DNA of 64,000 nucleotides from Saprospiraceae bacterium UBA2329 (GCA_002344975.1 DDUV01000033.1:1-64000), one strand, 5' to 3'; shown: positions 8,672 through 17,850, numbered from the stretch's first letter. Notes: generated from the sequence alone by a model not told the origin. Program-made: numbers and translations.

Positions 8672-10063
8672 TTATTTTGATTTAAGCACGGCGTAATGAC
8701 TGAAGAAATGTGGAATGGTTTCTATGCCTTTGTAGAAATTGAACAGGCCGTAATGCTCGTTCGGAGAGTGAATGGCATCGGAATTGAGACCAAAGCCCAT
8801 GAGTACAGACTTGACGCCCAGCACGCTCTCAAACAAGGCTACAATGGGAATACTGCCGCCCTCGCGCATGGGAATGGGCGCCTTGCCAAAGGTGGCTTCC
8901 ATCGCCTTGTGCGCCGCCTGATATTCCGGCGTATCGGTGGGCGTTACAACAGGAAAACCGCCGTGATGCGGGCGAACCTCCACGCTGACAGACGGCGGAG
9001 CAATACTTTGGAAATGCTTGGCAAACAGTTCGGTGATTTTGTCGGGATGCTGGTGCGGCACCAATCGCATACTGATTTTGGCGAAAGCCTTGGCCGGCAA
9101 TACCGTTTTAGCGCCCTCTCCGATGTAGCCTCCCCAGATGCCGTTGACGTCCAAGGTGGGCCGAATGGAGGTGCGCTCGTGGGTCGTGAAGCCTGCTTCG
9201 CCCATCGTATCGCCGATGTTGAGCGCCGTTTTGTATGCGGCCTCGTTGTGGGGCGCTTTGCTCATCTCGGCGCGTTCTGCCTCGCTGATGATTTCTACAT
9301 CGTCATAAAAACCTGGAATGGCAATGTGGCGATTCTCATCGTGCAGAGAGGAAATCATATCGCAGAGCACATTGACCGGGTTGGCCACTGCACCGCCGTA
9401 AATGCCGGAGTGAAGGTCTCTGTTCGGGCCGGTCACTTCCACTTCTACATAGCTGAGGCCACGCAATCCCACCGTCACGGAGGGCACGTCGTTGGCAATG
9501 ATGCTGGTGTCGGAAATGAGCACCACGTCGCATTTAAGTTTGTCTTTGTTGGCTTCGCAATACTTACCGAGGTTGACGGACCCTACCTCCTCTTCCCCTT
9601 CGATCATAAACTTGACGTTACAGGGCAGCTCGCTGTTGGCAGACATGGCTTCAAACGCCTTGATATGCATAAATACCTGGCCTTTGTCGTCGCAGGAACC
9701 ACGCGCAAAGATAGCGCCGTCGGGGTGCAACTCGGTTTTTTTAATGACCGGTTCAAACGGCCCCGACTCCCACAGTTCGAGCGGATCGGCCGGCTGCACA
9801 TCGTAGTGACCATAGACTAAAACCGTAGGCAATTCGGGCGAAATGAGCTTTTCACCATACACAATCGGATGGCCCGCCGTAGGACATACCTCTACGTTTT
9901 CAGCGCCGGTAGCTCTGAGTTGGTCGGCCACAGCTTCGGCCATGCGTTGCACATCGCCTTTGAACTTCGGATCGGCACTCACGGAAGGAATCCTGAGCCA
10001 ATCGAGCAATTCCGCGAGGAAACGCTCTCTGTTTTGTTGGATATACTGCTGAGTAGCTTGCAT
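8672..10063 (-). CDS. M20 family dipeptidase (cytosolic nonspecific dipeptidase-like)
   Basis: A 463-aa zinc dipeptidase of the PepV/CNDP-like M20A/F group: GHYDVQPADP (first metal ligands), ARGSCDDKGQVFMH, IEGEEEVGSVNL (catalytic Glu pair), ISDTSI, and a dimerisation lid with LHSGIYGG. No signal peptide, so probably cytoplasmic. It is the first gene of a tight minus-strand cluster (M20 dipeptidase, exported M20 amidohydrolase, RidA, class V PLP enzyme) that suggests breakdown of peptides or acylated amino acids. Confidence 0.88.
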   Translation of the reverse strand: MQATQQYIQQNRERFLAELLDWLRIPSVSADPKFKGDVQRMAEAVADQLRATGAENVEVCPTAGHPIVYGEKLISPELPTVLVYGHYDVQPADPLELWESGPFEPVIKKTELHPDGAIFARGSCDDKGQVFMHIKAFEAMSANSELPCNVKFMIEGEEEVGSVNLGKYCEANKDKLKCDVVLISDTSIIANDVPSVTVGLRGLSYVEVEVTGPNRDLHSGIYGGAVANPVNVLCDMISSLHDENRHIAIPGFYDDVEIISEAERAEMSKAPHNEAAYKTALNIGDTMGEAGFTTHERTSIRPTLDVNGIWGGYIGEGAKTVLPAKAFAKISMRLVPHQHPDKITELFAKHFQSIAPPSVSVEVRPHHGGFPVVTPTDTPEYQAAHKAMEATFGKAPIPMREGGSIPIVALFESVLGVKSVLMGFGLNSDAIHSPNEHYGLFNFYKGIETIPHFFSHYAVLKSK

Positions 10064-10108
10064 TGAAATCTGGTTTTATTAAAATGATAGCGCTAAAGTA
10101 GCCTTTTT

Positions 10109-10924
10109 TCAGGAAAAGTGTTCTCCGAGCTGTTTTCGCAGAGCTTCCTCGTCCAATTTCCGGTAGAGATTCCCCTCGAAAGCGACAGAAATATTACCGG
10201 TTTCCTCCGACACCACAAACGCAGCCACATTGGTGCGCTCGCTGATGCCGACCGCCGCCCTATGCCGAAGCCCCAGACTCTTGGGCAGGTCGGTTTTATC
10301 GGTCAGGGGCAGCACGCAGCCGGCAGCATGTATTTTGCCGTGGCTCATAATGACGGCGCCGTCGTGCAGCGGGCTTTCTTTTTGAAAAATACTTTGGAGG
10401 AGCACTTCACTGATCTCGGCATCCAGCACAACGCCCTGATTGATGATGCCGTCCAACTTGACATTGCCCGCAAAGACGATGAGCGCCCCGGTTTTTTTTC
10501 TGCTCATACTGAGCATGGCATTGCATAAGGCGTTGATTTGCTTTTCTTTAACATGCGATCCTTGAAAATTGGAATCCAATAAGGTGCCTAAAATACGGGC
10601 CTGCCGTTTGAAGGCCGTATTGCCCAGATAGAGCAATATCCGGCGTATTTCCTGCTGAAAAATGATGACCAAAATGATGACGCCCACATTGACAAACTGG
10701 TCGAGAATGGCCGACAACAAGTCCATTTTCAGACGGTCAACGAGCCACCAAACGACGTACAGCACCAGCAGGCCGGCAAAAATAGTGTAGGCAATGGTGC
10801 CTCTCAGTAGTTTATAAAGCTGATAGATGAGGAACCCGACGATGAGCACGTCAATGAGGTCCCATACTCTGACGGGTAAAAAGCCGATACGGGCTGCGAA
10901 TAATATGTCTTCCGGATGGATCAA
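10109..10924 (-). CDS. cdaA: Diadenylate cyclase CdaA (c-di-AMP synthase)
   Basis: Three N-terminal membrane helices (about VWDLIDVLIVGFLIYQLYKL onward) precede a DisA_N cyclase domain with the DGA motif (PLHDGAVIM) and RHR motif (LGLRHRAAVG) that bind and condense two ATP into c-di-AMP, a signal controlling envelope and osmotic homeostasis. The C-terminus continues with VVSEETGNISVAFEG. The reading frame is open up to an ATG at 11095, but that start would overlap the divergent gene and add an unconserved tail. A TTG at 10924 (or 10951) gives the usual ~270-aa length and places the RIGFLPVRVWD segment near the start. The start is therefore uncertain; the family call is not. Confidence 0.88.
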   Translation of the reverse strand: MIHPEDILFAARIGFLPVRVWDLIDVLIVGFLIYQLYKLLRGTIAYTIFAGLLVLYVVWWLVDRLKMDLLSAILDQFVNVGVIILVIIFQQEIRRILLYLGNTAFKRQARILGTLLDSNFQGSHVKEKQINALCNAMLSMSRKKTGALIVFAGNVKLDGIINQGVVLDAEISEVLLQSIFQKESPLHDGAVIMSHGKIHAAGCVLPLTDKTDLPKSLGLRHRAAVGISERTNVAAFVVSEETGNISVAFEGNLYRKLDEEALRKQLGEHFS

Positions 10925-11063
10925 CGCTATGCTTGATGAATTGAGGCACAAAAAAAGTAAATATTCGGCCCACGATGACAGAAAACAAGTAAATTTGCCC
11001 AAGAAGAAGCAAATTACACTGTAAACATTCAGTCTCGATTCCCAACAAAAAACCGAACATTTG

Positions 11064-12293
11064 ATGAAACGCTCATGCTCATTTTTATCCTGCATTTGGG
11101 TTGCCGCGCTTGTAGTTGGGCTGCCACAAGTATCTGATGCTCAGGAAATTCGCACCAATGAAAAGGGTGAAAAGATTGTCGTTTACCCCGACGGCACCTG
11201 GCAGTATTTTACTGTTTTCGGCGGTTCTAAAGACGTGCTCTTCGACAGCAAAGATGCCCAAAAGCCGGAAGATGCCGAGCCGGAGTTCGGAGCAAAATAC
11301 CCCGTCTTTAAAGGCGAAATTGCTCCAATGGACCTCGCATTTTCCATACCCGAAGAATATGCCCGCCGCATTGCCGTGAGAAAGTCTCAAATTGCATTGG
11401 AGGCGCGCGCTGTGGCTCAAAAAAGAGCAGCCGACGCTCAGGCTCAACGGGACAAATTAGAACAGGAAATGAACGCCTTGCGCCAGACTCCCAATGCGGA
11501 TGAAGATGCTTTGCGCCGCATGGCCTACCGCTTCAACGCCGCCGGAAAAACCGCCAACGAAGCCCAACTCGAAGTGGTACAGGCCGAGCGCGCGGTGGCC
11601 TCTGCCGATGAGTTGACTAAAAAAGGTGTCTACCTAAAGCAATTGAAGGCTCAGCAAAAAAATCAACTGAAGGGTGCGAAGGCTGCTCCTTCTGTGGCGT
11701 CCTTACAATCGGCAGAATTCATCGCGGGGCTTGCTTTTGCCGACAATCCACTACTCACACCTTCGGAAGCTGTTGAGAATGTGCGTTTTGCGCCTTCGCC
11801 TGGTTGTAAGGTAGCGTATGAAGGCGTGGATGCCGATACCCGGCAGTTTCGGCGCGATGTGCAGAAGCAATTACTTTTCTCGCATACCGACGAGCGGCTC
11901 CGCATGGTGCTCAAAGATCAGGAATATTTGCGCTGCGAGGGCTTTGCTACTTCCATCGGGGGCTACCGCTTCATTACGCTGCAATACACCTTTGCCTACC
12001 CCAATGCCCGCGAGGCGTACGGTTTTATTGAAAAAGGCAGCATCCTGACGGTAAAAATGCTGGACGGTTCTTTTGTCAATCTTCGCTCCGGCAAAATGGA
12101 CAAGGGCAGCTTCGACACCCTCACCAACGTATTGACCTACAACGTCCACTATCCTATTGATCGCAGCCAGATCAGCCTGTTGCGCAACAGCGAAGTGGAC
12201 AGCATTCTGGTGTTCTGGAGCAGCGGCTACGAAGAATACGAAGTGTTTGAAATTGACTTTTTTATCAACCAACTTGCCTGTCTGGAGAAGTAA
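11064..12293 (+). CDS. Exported coiled-coil protein of unknown function
   Basis: A 409-aa protein starting at the ATG at 11064, with a signal peptide (about 1-26, ending VSDA). Next comes a short YPDGTWQYF motif seen in many exported Bacteroidota proteins, then a long charged Ala/Gln/Arg coiled coil (about 105-215), then a globular C-terminal half rich in aromatic residues. No catalytic motif recognised. It ends one base before the miaE ATG, so the two are probably co-transcribed, yet miaE is a cytoplasmic tRNA enzyme. Confidence 0.6.
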   Translation: MKRSCSFLSCIWVAALVVGLPQVSDAQEIRTNEKGEKIVVYPDGTWQYFTVFGGSKDVLFDSKDAQKPEDAEPEFGAKYPVFKGEIAPMDLAFSIPEEYARRIAVRKSQIALEARAVAQKRAADAQAQRDKLEQEMNALRQTPNADEDALRRMAYRFNAAGKTANEAQLEVVQAERAVASADELTKKGVYLKQLKAQQKNQLKGAKAAPSVASLQSAEFIAGLAFADNPLLTPSEAVENVRFAPSPGCKVAYEGVDADTRQFRRDVQKQLLFSHTDERLRMVLKDQEYLRCEGFATSIGGYRFITLQYTFAYPNAREAYGFIEKGSILTVKMLDGSFVNLRSGKMDKGSFDTLTNVLTYNVHYPIDRSQISLLRNSEVDSILVFWSSGYEEYEVFEIDFFINQLACLEK

Positions 12294-12294
12294 T

Positions 12295-12927
12295 ATGACA
12301 ACCGAACAAGAACAACAATTAGAACAAGAACTGAAAAGCGTGCAAATGCTGGGGCTTCATTTGCCTACCGATCCTCGTTGGGTCAATCTGGCAGAAAAAG
12401 ACCTCGAAGAAATCCTCACCGACCACGCTTATTGCGAGCAAAAAGCAGCTACCTCGTGTATATCGCTCATTCAGCAATACCCTGAAAAACAGGACATGGT
12501 GAAAGAATTGGCGCCCATTGTAACCGAAGAATGGGGGCATTTCCGGGCGGTGCTGTCGGAGATGGAAAAGCGCGGGCTGAAATTAGGGCGGCAGCGCAAA
12601 GACGAGTACGTCAACGAGTTGCTCAAATTTCAGAAAAAAGGCGGCAGCCGCGAGGAGGCGCTGTTGGAAAAACTGCTGGTTTGCGCACTGATTGAGGCGC
12701 GGAGTTGCGAACGCTTCCGCTTGCTTTCTCTGTACATCAACGATAAGGCGCTGAGGGGATTCTACCACAAGTTTATGATATCCGAGGCGGGGCATTATCG
12801 CCTTTTTATTGACCTGGCCAAGCAATACGCGGGCGAGGAAAAGGTAAAAATCCGTTGGCAGGAGTACCTCACCCGGGAAGCGGAAATCATGGAGGAACTG
12901 GAGTTGCGAGGAGATCGGATGCATTGA
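12295..12927 (+). CDS. miaE: tRNA 2-methylthio-N6-isopentenyl adenosine-37 hydroxylase MiaE
   Basis: A 210-aa all-helical ferritin-like diiron protein. Iron-binding motifs of the family are visible: DHAYCEQKA, EEWGHFRAV, EARSCERFRLL and EAGHYRLF. MiaE hydroxylates the isopentenyl side chain of ms2i6A37 in tRNAs reading UNN codons, using O2. The start is the ATG at 12295, just after the upstream stop; a longer open frame back to 12157 overlaps the preceding gene and is not used. Length is typical. Confidence 0.88.
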   Translation: MTTEQEQQLEQELKSVQMLGLHLPTDPRWVNLAEKDLEEILTDHAYCEQKAATSCISLIQQYPEKQDMVKELAPIVTEEWGHFRAVLSEMEKRGLKLGRQRKDEYVNELLKFQKKGGSREEALLEKLLVCALIEARSCERFRLLSLYINDKALRGFYHKFMISEAGHYRLFIDLAKQYAGEEKVKIRWQEYLTREAEIMEELELRGDRMH

Positions 12928-12951
12928 AGCGGTATGTTCGGTAGGCGGTGG

Positions 12952-12968
12952 CCGCGCCTGTGGCGCGG
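12952..12968. repeat. Short GC hairpin after miaE
   Basis: CCGCGCC (12952-12958) and GGCGCGG (12962-12968) pair around a TGT loop. It begins 24 bases after the miaE stop but lacks a T-run, so terminator function is uncertain. Confidence 0.35.
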
Positions 12969-12988
12969 GGTGCTAAGCGCGGCTCCAA

Positions 12989-13149
12989 CCCGAAACATTG
13001 AACCCGAAACAAGACCCGTTCCTACCGGAACGCCCAAATTTTTAACGCGAATCTTAGCGAAGGGCGCGAAATTTCGCGAACCACGCCTCCGTCGTGGCGC
13101 AGCGCGAGAGGAACGCGAAACCCGAAACCTTGAACCCGAAACCCGAAAC
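12989..13149. repeat. Intergenic cluster of CCCGAAAC words with a 14-bp palindrome
   Basis: Five copies of CCCGAAAC, several preceded by TTGAA, flank a perfect palindrome CGCGAAATTTCGCG (13065-13078). The region lies between the converging miaE and NUDIX genes and shows no coding signal. It looks like decayed intergenic repeat DNA. Confidence 0.5.
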
Positions 13150-13153
13150 AAAC

Positions 13154-13723
13154 CTATTTCCTACCCGAAATCAAAAGCCCTGTTCCTACAAAAAACCTCA
13201 GCAGCGCCGTCACTGTGTGGGGGTGTTCGAACTCGCCGGCCAGCAGCATATCCAATACTTTTTCTATGGGCAAGAACACCAATGCCACCGCTTCTCCGTC
13301 ATCTAAAGCAGGAGCTTGGCTGTATTGCACATCGCGCGCTACCCAGTGATGAATGTAGCTGTCCATGAACACCGGATTGGAAGGCACCTTGCCCAGATAT
13401 TCCCAGTTTTCTGATGAGTATCCCGTTTCCTCTATCAGTTCACGGGCGGCGGCATCTTGCAGCTCCTCCCCTGCTTCCATCAGACCGCCGGGCAGTTCCA
13501 GTGTATCGGCGCCGATGCCGAAGCGAAACTGGCGAATGAGCAGCATCTGGTTGTCGGAAGTCAGAGCCACAACATTGGCAGAATCGCGGCCTTCGAGGAT
13601 GACCATGCGCTCCTCGGCGCCGTTGCGGGGATTGCACATCCAATCATAACGCACCTGAAAGAGCTTGATATGCGGCCCGTTTTCAGAGCCTGTTTTTTCC
13701 CAATTGTAGGAGTCCATAAGCAT
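13154..13723 (-). CDS. NUDIX hydrolase (ADP-ribose pyrophosphatase-like)
   Basis: A 189-aa protein with a complete Nudix box: GGLMEAGEELQDAAARELIE followed by ETGY, matching GX5EX7REUXEEXGU. Preceding residues (LLIRQFRFGIGADTLELPGG) resemble the ADP-ribose/nucleoside-diphosphate-sugar pyrophosphatase subgroup. The exact substrate is not deducible. The start may be the first ATG (13723) or the ATG two codons in (13717). Confidence 0.85.
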   Translation of the reverse strand: MLMDSYNWEKTGSENGPHIKLFQVRYDWMCNPRNGAEERMVILEGRDSANVVALTSDNQMLLIRQFRFGIGADTLELPGGLMEAGEELQDAAARELIEETGYSSENWEYLGKVPSNPVFMDSYIHHWVARDVQYSQAPALDDGEAVALVFLPIEKVLDMLLAGEFEHPHTVTALLRFFVGTGLLISGRK

Positions 13724-13773
13724 TGTGTTACTTTTTAAAGCGGTATCGTCTCAAAGTTCCAAAACAAAAAACT

Positions 13774-14715
13774 ATGAGACGGATTTACATTTTTTCTACT
13801 TTGTTGCTCGCCGTTTTAACGGCAAATTTATCAGCGCAGTGCAGTGCAGGCAATGGTACTCAATTCTCAGATTGCCTGACTTCCGGCAGCACGACGATCA
13901 ACATAAGCGGCACCTTTACAGTAAACGGAAACGTTGACTTGTCCGGCAAGACCATCAATCTGGGGAGTGGAAACAAAGAACTCACCCTTACAGGAATCGT
14001 AACGATTAGCAGCACTACCGTTTTTTCAGGCAGCGGCAATGTGAAAGTCATCAATGGGGGCAACTCTGCGTGCGGCAACTCCGGTCAGTGTATCATCAAC
14101 GTGGCTACGCTGAACTTCCGTATTGCGAGCGGTGGTTATGCAACTCTGGCGGACGCGCTGAGCGGTATTCTCCCCGTAGAACTGACTGCTTTCAAAGCCT
14201 TGCCCGGAACCTCCGGCATTGACCTGCTTTGGTCCACCGCTTCCGAACTCAACAATGCCCGCTTCCTCATTGAGCGCAGCGGCAGCGATGGGTACTTCCG
14301 CAGCATCGGCGAGGCAAAAGGCGCAGGCACTACCTCTACTCCTCAAGATTACCAATTTACCGACCGCGCTCCGTTGCCCGGCTCCAACTACTATCGCCTC
14401 CGGCAGGAGGATTACGACGGCAAGTTTGAGTACTCTCAAGTCATTGCCGTACAAAGCCGGGAGTCAAGTGCTGAAGCCATGAAGGTTGCCCCCAATCCGG
14501 TTGATGGCCGTCAAATCAGATTGGAAATGCCCTCGGCTGAAATGCCCGTCCGCATAGAACTCATGGATGCAGCCGGGAAGCGTACCTCACTCGTTTTCAG
14601 CGCAATGGAGCGAGCTATGGAGGCCGACTTGCCGCAAAACCTCTCCGCCGGCATGTATTATCTGACCGCTGTGTTTGCCGACAGGGTATTGGTGTCCCCC
14701 ATTGTGGTGCGGTAA
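13774..14715 (+). CDS. Exported protein with T9SS type A C-terminal sorting domain
   Basis: A 313-aa protein from the ATG at 13774 (an upstream in-frame TTG adds an unlikely leader). The signal peptide ends near NLSAQ. A Ser/Thr/Gly-rich beta-repeat N-terminal half (about 22-125) is followed by the LPVELTAFKA linker typical of T9SS cargo, a fibronectin-like module (about 140-215), and a terminal sorting domain (VAPNPVDGRQI ... LSAGMYYLTAVF). It should be secreted through the type IX system and be surface-attached or released. No enzymatic domain recognised. Confidence 0.8.
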   Translation: MRRIYIFSTLLLAVLTANLSAQCSAGNGTQFSDCLTSGSTTINISGTFTVNGNVDLSGKTINLGSGNKELTLTGIVTISSTTVFSGSGNVKVINGGNSACGNSGQCIINVATLNFRIASGGYATLADALSGILPVELTAFKALPGTSGIDLLWSTASELNNARFLIERSGSDGYFRSIGEAKGAGTTSTPQDYQFTDRAPLPGSNYYRLRQEDYDGKFEYSQVIAVQSRESSAEAMKVAPNPVDGRQIRLEMPSAEMPVRIELMDAAGKRTSLVFSAMERAMEADLPQNLSAGMYYLTAVFADRVLVSPIVVR

Positions 14716-14717
14716 AA

Positions 14718-15419
14718 TTATTTCCGCAACTTTTTTTCCAACTCCTGCTCGATGCCCTGATTTTGCAGCTCGTACAATAGGCTTCGGCAAAAAGCGACAT
14801 AATCCTTCACCTCCAAACGGCTCTGATGAACGGCTTTCGTCAGGGCCGTTTTTTCGTTGGGTTGCAGGCTCGCTATCTGGATGGAATCCGGCAGTTGGGT
14901 TTGTAAAAAAAGCAGGGTACTGCGCTGCACATCAATGGCATTGTAGATGGATTCCGCCTCTGTGGGGCGAAGGTTGGCACGGGCGGCAGCGTAGTAGGCT
15001 TGGGTGCGTTGCAACTGAAGCGCCAGGTATTCCATCCGCTTATCAATAGGGTCGTTGAGTACCAGCACGGTATTGAGATAGACGCCGATGTCGTAAAAAG
15101 AAGGATCGGAGTGCAGGCGCTCGGCGCGCAGTTCGTATCCCTGGAGGGCAAGATCGGCTCTTTTTAGAATCGTTGCCACCGCAGCATCGGGCTTGGAGTT
15201 CAGTTGCTCGTCTATTCGTTTTCTAAACAACAGGCAAGCCGCGAGAATAGAATCTGTGCGGGTCTTTGTGAAAACCACCGGCAACACGTCATCTGCAAAA
15301 AGGAGGGGGATTTGTTCCAGCATTTGCCGTTCCAATTTCCGCGCTTTGCCTTCCGGCGAACTGCATCCCGACGACACCAGCAAGAGTACGCAGCTTATCA
15401 TCCATCCATATTTCATCAT
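14718..15419 (-). CDS. Putative lipoprotein, function unknown
   Basis: A 233-aa protein with a lipoprotein signal peptide; the lipobox is LVSSGC, acylated Cys near residue 19. The rest is predicted helical with many Gln/Leu/Arg residues and no recognised domain. Its ATG overlaps the TGA of cmk (ATGA), so it is translationally coupled to CMP kinase. It converges with the upstream T9SS protein gene with only two bases between stops. Confidence 0.6.
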   Translation of the reverse strand: MMKYGWMISCVLLLVSSGCSSPEGKARKLERQMLEQIPLLFADDVLPVVFTKTRTDSILAACLLFRKRIDEQLNSKPDAAVATILKRADLALQGYELRAERLHSDPSFYDIGVYLNTVLVLNDPIDKRMEYLALQLQRTQAYYAAARANLRPTEAESIYNAIDVQRSTLLFLQTQLPDSIQIASLQPNEKTALTKAVHQSRLEVKDYVAFCRSLLYELQNQGIEQELEKKLRK

Positions 15420-16096
15420 GCCGGCTGTTTCATGGTTTCGTGGGCCAATTGCAAAGCCAGTTCCAACTGTTCCTGGCGATTCAGCAAAGTATTATCTATC
15501 ACAATGGCGTCGTCGGCCTGCCTGAGCGGGCTGTCGGCGCGGGTGGAATCAATGCGGTCGCGTTCCAACAGGTTTTCCCGAACACTCTCCTCCGTAAGTT
15601 CCAATCCCTTGGCGGTCAGTTCTAATTGTCTGCGCCGTACGCGCTCGTCGGGGTCGGCGGTGAGGAAGATTTTAAGTTCGGCATCAGGAAAAACCACCGT
15701 ACCGATGTCTCGGCCATCCATGACGATGCCGCCGGTTTGGCCCAGCGCTTTTTGTTGCTGCACCAAGGCGCGCCGTACTTCGGGAATGGCAGCCACGGGG
15801 CTGACGGCTGAGGAAACGCGCATATCGCGGATGTCGTCTTCCACATCCTGGCCATTGAGGAAAGTGCGGTTTTGGTGGTTGATGTTTCTAAACTCAATGC
15901 GAATGTGACGCAAGGCTTCGATAACGGCTGCGCGGTCGTCGTAGTCAATGCTATGATTGAGAAAATAAAGCGTAACGGCCCGGTACATGGCGCCGGAATC
16001 TACATATCCGAACCGAAGTGCCGAAGCCAAGTCGCGGGCCAGGGTGCTTTTACCGCAGGAAGAGTAGCCGTCTATGGCAATGATGATGTTTCTCAC
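15416..16096 (-). CDS. cmk: Cytidylate kinase
   Basis: A 226-aa P-loop kinase. The Walker A is AIDGYSSCGKSTLA (about 7-20), followed by YVDSGAMYRAVT (nucleotide-binding region of CMP kinases), the GIVMDGRDIGTVVFPDA signature, and the DRIDSTRADSPL lid. It phosphorylates CMP/dCMP to the diphosphate. Size and motif order match bacterial Cmk. A TATTTTTG promoter core lies at 16123-16130 on this strand. Confidence 0.93.
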   Translation of the reverse strand: MRNIIIAIDGYSSCGKSTLARDLASALRFGYVDSGAMYRAVTLYFLNHSIDYDDRAAVIEALRHIRIEFRNINHQNRTFLNGQDVEDDIRDMRVSSAVSPVAAIPEVRRALVQQQKALGQTGGIVMDGRDIGTVVFPDAELKIFLTADPDERVRRRQLELTAKGLELTEESVRENLLERDRIDSTRADSPLRQADDAIVIDNTLLNRQEQLELALQLAHETMKQPA

Positions 16097-16122
16097 GAGG
16101 TGTTGGTTGATGAACTCAGCGG

Positions 16123-16130
16123 CAAAAATA
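16123..16130 (-). promoter_or_regulatory. Predicted promoter core (TATTTTTG) for cmk
   Basis: Fits TAnnTTTG and lies 27 bases upstream of the cmk ATG. No clear -33 TTTG. Confidence 0.4.
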
Positions 16131-16145
16131 GGTCTTATTTGACAT

Positions 16146-17666
16146 TTATTTTTGCCCCGTTACCAATCCGAGCGTCATTTCCCAGAGCTTTTCGTAAGGA
16201 ATGATTTCGAGGTCTTGCAACTGCCCTCTGTATCTGAACGGGTGCCGGTTAAATGCTTCCAGAAATTTATCACACCGTTTGCCGGAAGGCGGTCGGTATT
16301 CGTTTTTATGCAGCTCGTGCAAAAGGCCGATGAAGGCGCATTGGCGGGGATAGATGCCTTTTTTAGCCAGATTTTGGGCCAATTTGTGAAGCCACACTAT
16401 CTGTCGCCCGGCGGCTGTGAGATTGCGCACATGAAAGAAAAACATGATCTGTGCCACGGCAATAAGAATGGTCTGGTTCTCCTTTTGCGGCAGATACGGC
16501 ACCGGCGATTCCACAAACTCTTCCACCTTGAAGTCTTTCCGTTTCTGCGAAATCACAAACTGTTGCTGAAGCGGCCTCAATTCCATCAACAGGTGCATGT
16601 AGGGCGTAAAAATACGCCATTTATCCTGCTCTGTTTCCGGCGCGTGATGAAACTGCTTGTGTTCTATCGCCTCCCGATACACGGCAAATGCATGCAAAAT
16701 GCTCTCGGTATGAATGCTGAGCAACAGATAAAACTCCATGAGCCGGAGGCGTTCGGGGTCGTGAGGACGTATGAGCCGGAAGGCGTTTTCGGCAAAAGAC
16801 CGTCCTTTTTTAAAGTCCTTATCGTGCAGGGCTGCCCGCAATCTGCCGATGGCAAATAGTTTGAGTTTGTCGTCATCGTAATGCGTAGCCTGCTTTTTCA
16901 GGTAGTCTTCGGCCTGCTCGGCCACATCGGCGGCAGATGCAAAATCACCCTCCAACTCGAATCGAAGCATCCATGCCTCGAAAGCGTTAAAATTGATCAG
17001 CGGAGCAGTATGTTGCTCAGAGAGTTGCAGCAATTCATCGCATCGGGTACTGATTTCCGACAGTGTGGACGCATGCAGCGCTTCGCTTGATTGGTAGGCC
17101 AAGCGGATGAACTGTATGTACTTTTCAGACAGATGCTCGGCATTCCGCGCAGGCTCATAAGTTTCTATAAATTTGTCCTGTTTGGAATAATTTTTTTCAT
17201 CGTTTTGTCCGGCATAAATCTCCCGGATGATGAGCGCCGAAGCGACGACCATGTCCGGGAAGCCGAAGCGGATGGCCATGTTTTGGATTTGCTGCGCTTC
17301 GCCGAGAGCGGTTTCTGTGGCCCCGTTGATGAGCAAAATGTGTACTAAAGCCAAATTGCGACGGCAGGAATAGAGCGCGGCGCTGCGTCCGGAGAGTTGC
17401 GCCAGACTGGGATCGAGAAAAAAGAAGGTATTGAGCAGCCTTTTTCTGAATCTGGATTTGAGCTGCCGGTAGCGGGCGTCGGTCGGAGTGGCCTGATACA
17501 ATTCTTGTGCGGCCTGCTCGTCGGTCTCAAATTTTTCTTTGTACAAACCATTGTACATGCGCGCAAACAGGTTGTTGGGCTGCCTAAGGCTGTTTTGATC
17601 CAGAATCTCAATTTTGCTGATCTTCTTTTTGTCTAAAATCTGAGTGATTTCGAGCAGCTCTTTCAT
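16146..17666 (-). CDS. Large helical protein of unknown function
   Basis: A 506-aa soluble protein without signal peptide or membrane segments, predicted almost entirely alpha-helical, with a pattern suggestive of helical (TPR-like) repeats, though no repeat consensus could be fixed by eye. Early residues (ELLEITQILDKKKISKIEILD) and frequent paired aromatics are distinctive. It stands alone between the cmk promoter and a palindromic intergenic element. No function can be assigned. Confidence 0.6.
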   Translation of the reverse strand: MKELLEITQILDKKKISKIEILDQNSLRQPNNLFARMYNGLYKEKFETDEQAAQELYQATPTDARYRQLKSRFRKRLLNTFFFLDPSLAQLSGRSAALYSCRRNLALVHILLINGATETALGEAQQIQNMAIRFGFPDMVVASALIIREIYAGQNDEKNYSKQDKFIETYEPARNAEHLSEKYIQFIRLAYQSSEALHASTLSEISTRCDELLQLSEQHTAPLINFNAFEAWMLRFELEGDFASAADVAEQAEDYLKKQATHYDDDKLKLFAIGRLRAALHDKDFKKGRSFAENAFRLIRPHDPERLRLMEFYLLLSIHTESILHAFAVYREAIEHKQFHHAPETEQDKWRIFTPYMHLLMELRPLQQQFVISQKRKDFKVEEFVESPVPYLPQKENQTILIAVAQIMFFFHVRNLTAAGRQIVWLHKLAQNLAKKGIYPRQCAFIGLLHELHKNEYRPPSGKRCDKFLEAFNRHPFRYRGQLQDLEIIPYEKLWEMTLGLVTGQK

Positions 17667-17689
17667 GTTTGCTTATTTAATTGGCAGGA

Positions 17690-17741
17690 TAGTGAAGGAG
17701 TGACTAACCCAGGAAAGTCACTCGTAGTCGCCCCTTCACTA
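17690..17741. repeat. Imperfect palindromic element, copy 1 of a dispersed repeat
   Basis: TAGTGAAGGAGTGACT (17690-17705) is complementary to 17726-17741 at 14 of 16 positions, around a 20-base loop. A related element with a perfect 18-bp stem is at 59812-59865. Both are intergenic. Confidence 0.6.
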
Positions 17742-17768
17742 CGCATTGAAATGATACCGGCAAAAAAA

Positions 17769-17799
17769 ATGGTTTTACAGCAGGAAACTGTAAAACCAT
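17769..17799 (-). terminator. Intrinsic terminator after the DUF2795 gene
   Basis: A perfect 12-bp stem, ATGGTTTTACAG (17769-17780) with CTGTAAAACCAT (17788-17799), and a 7-base loop. On the minus strand the stem is followed at once by seven T residues, a strong Rho-independent terminator for the gene at 17851-18072. T residues (17804-17811) also follow on the + strand. Confidence 0.85.
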
Positions 17800-17850
17800 G
17801 ATTCTTTTTTTAATGGCGGCAAAAGCCCCGCTGCGGAGTACCGCTGAAAA

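Noticed and set aside
7212..9820. Long plus-strand frames (494 and 374 codons) opposite the M20 peptidases
   Set aside because: Antisense to two well-supported enzymes and with no recognisable motif.
10925..11095. 57-codon N-terminal extension of CdaA
   Set aside because: Overlaps the divergent gene and lies before the conserved start of the family, so it is probably not translated.
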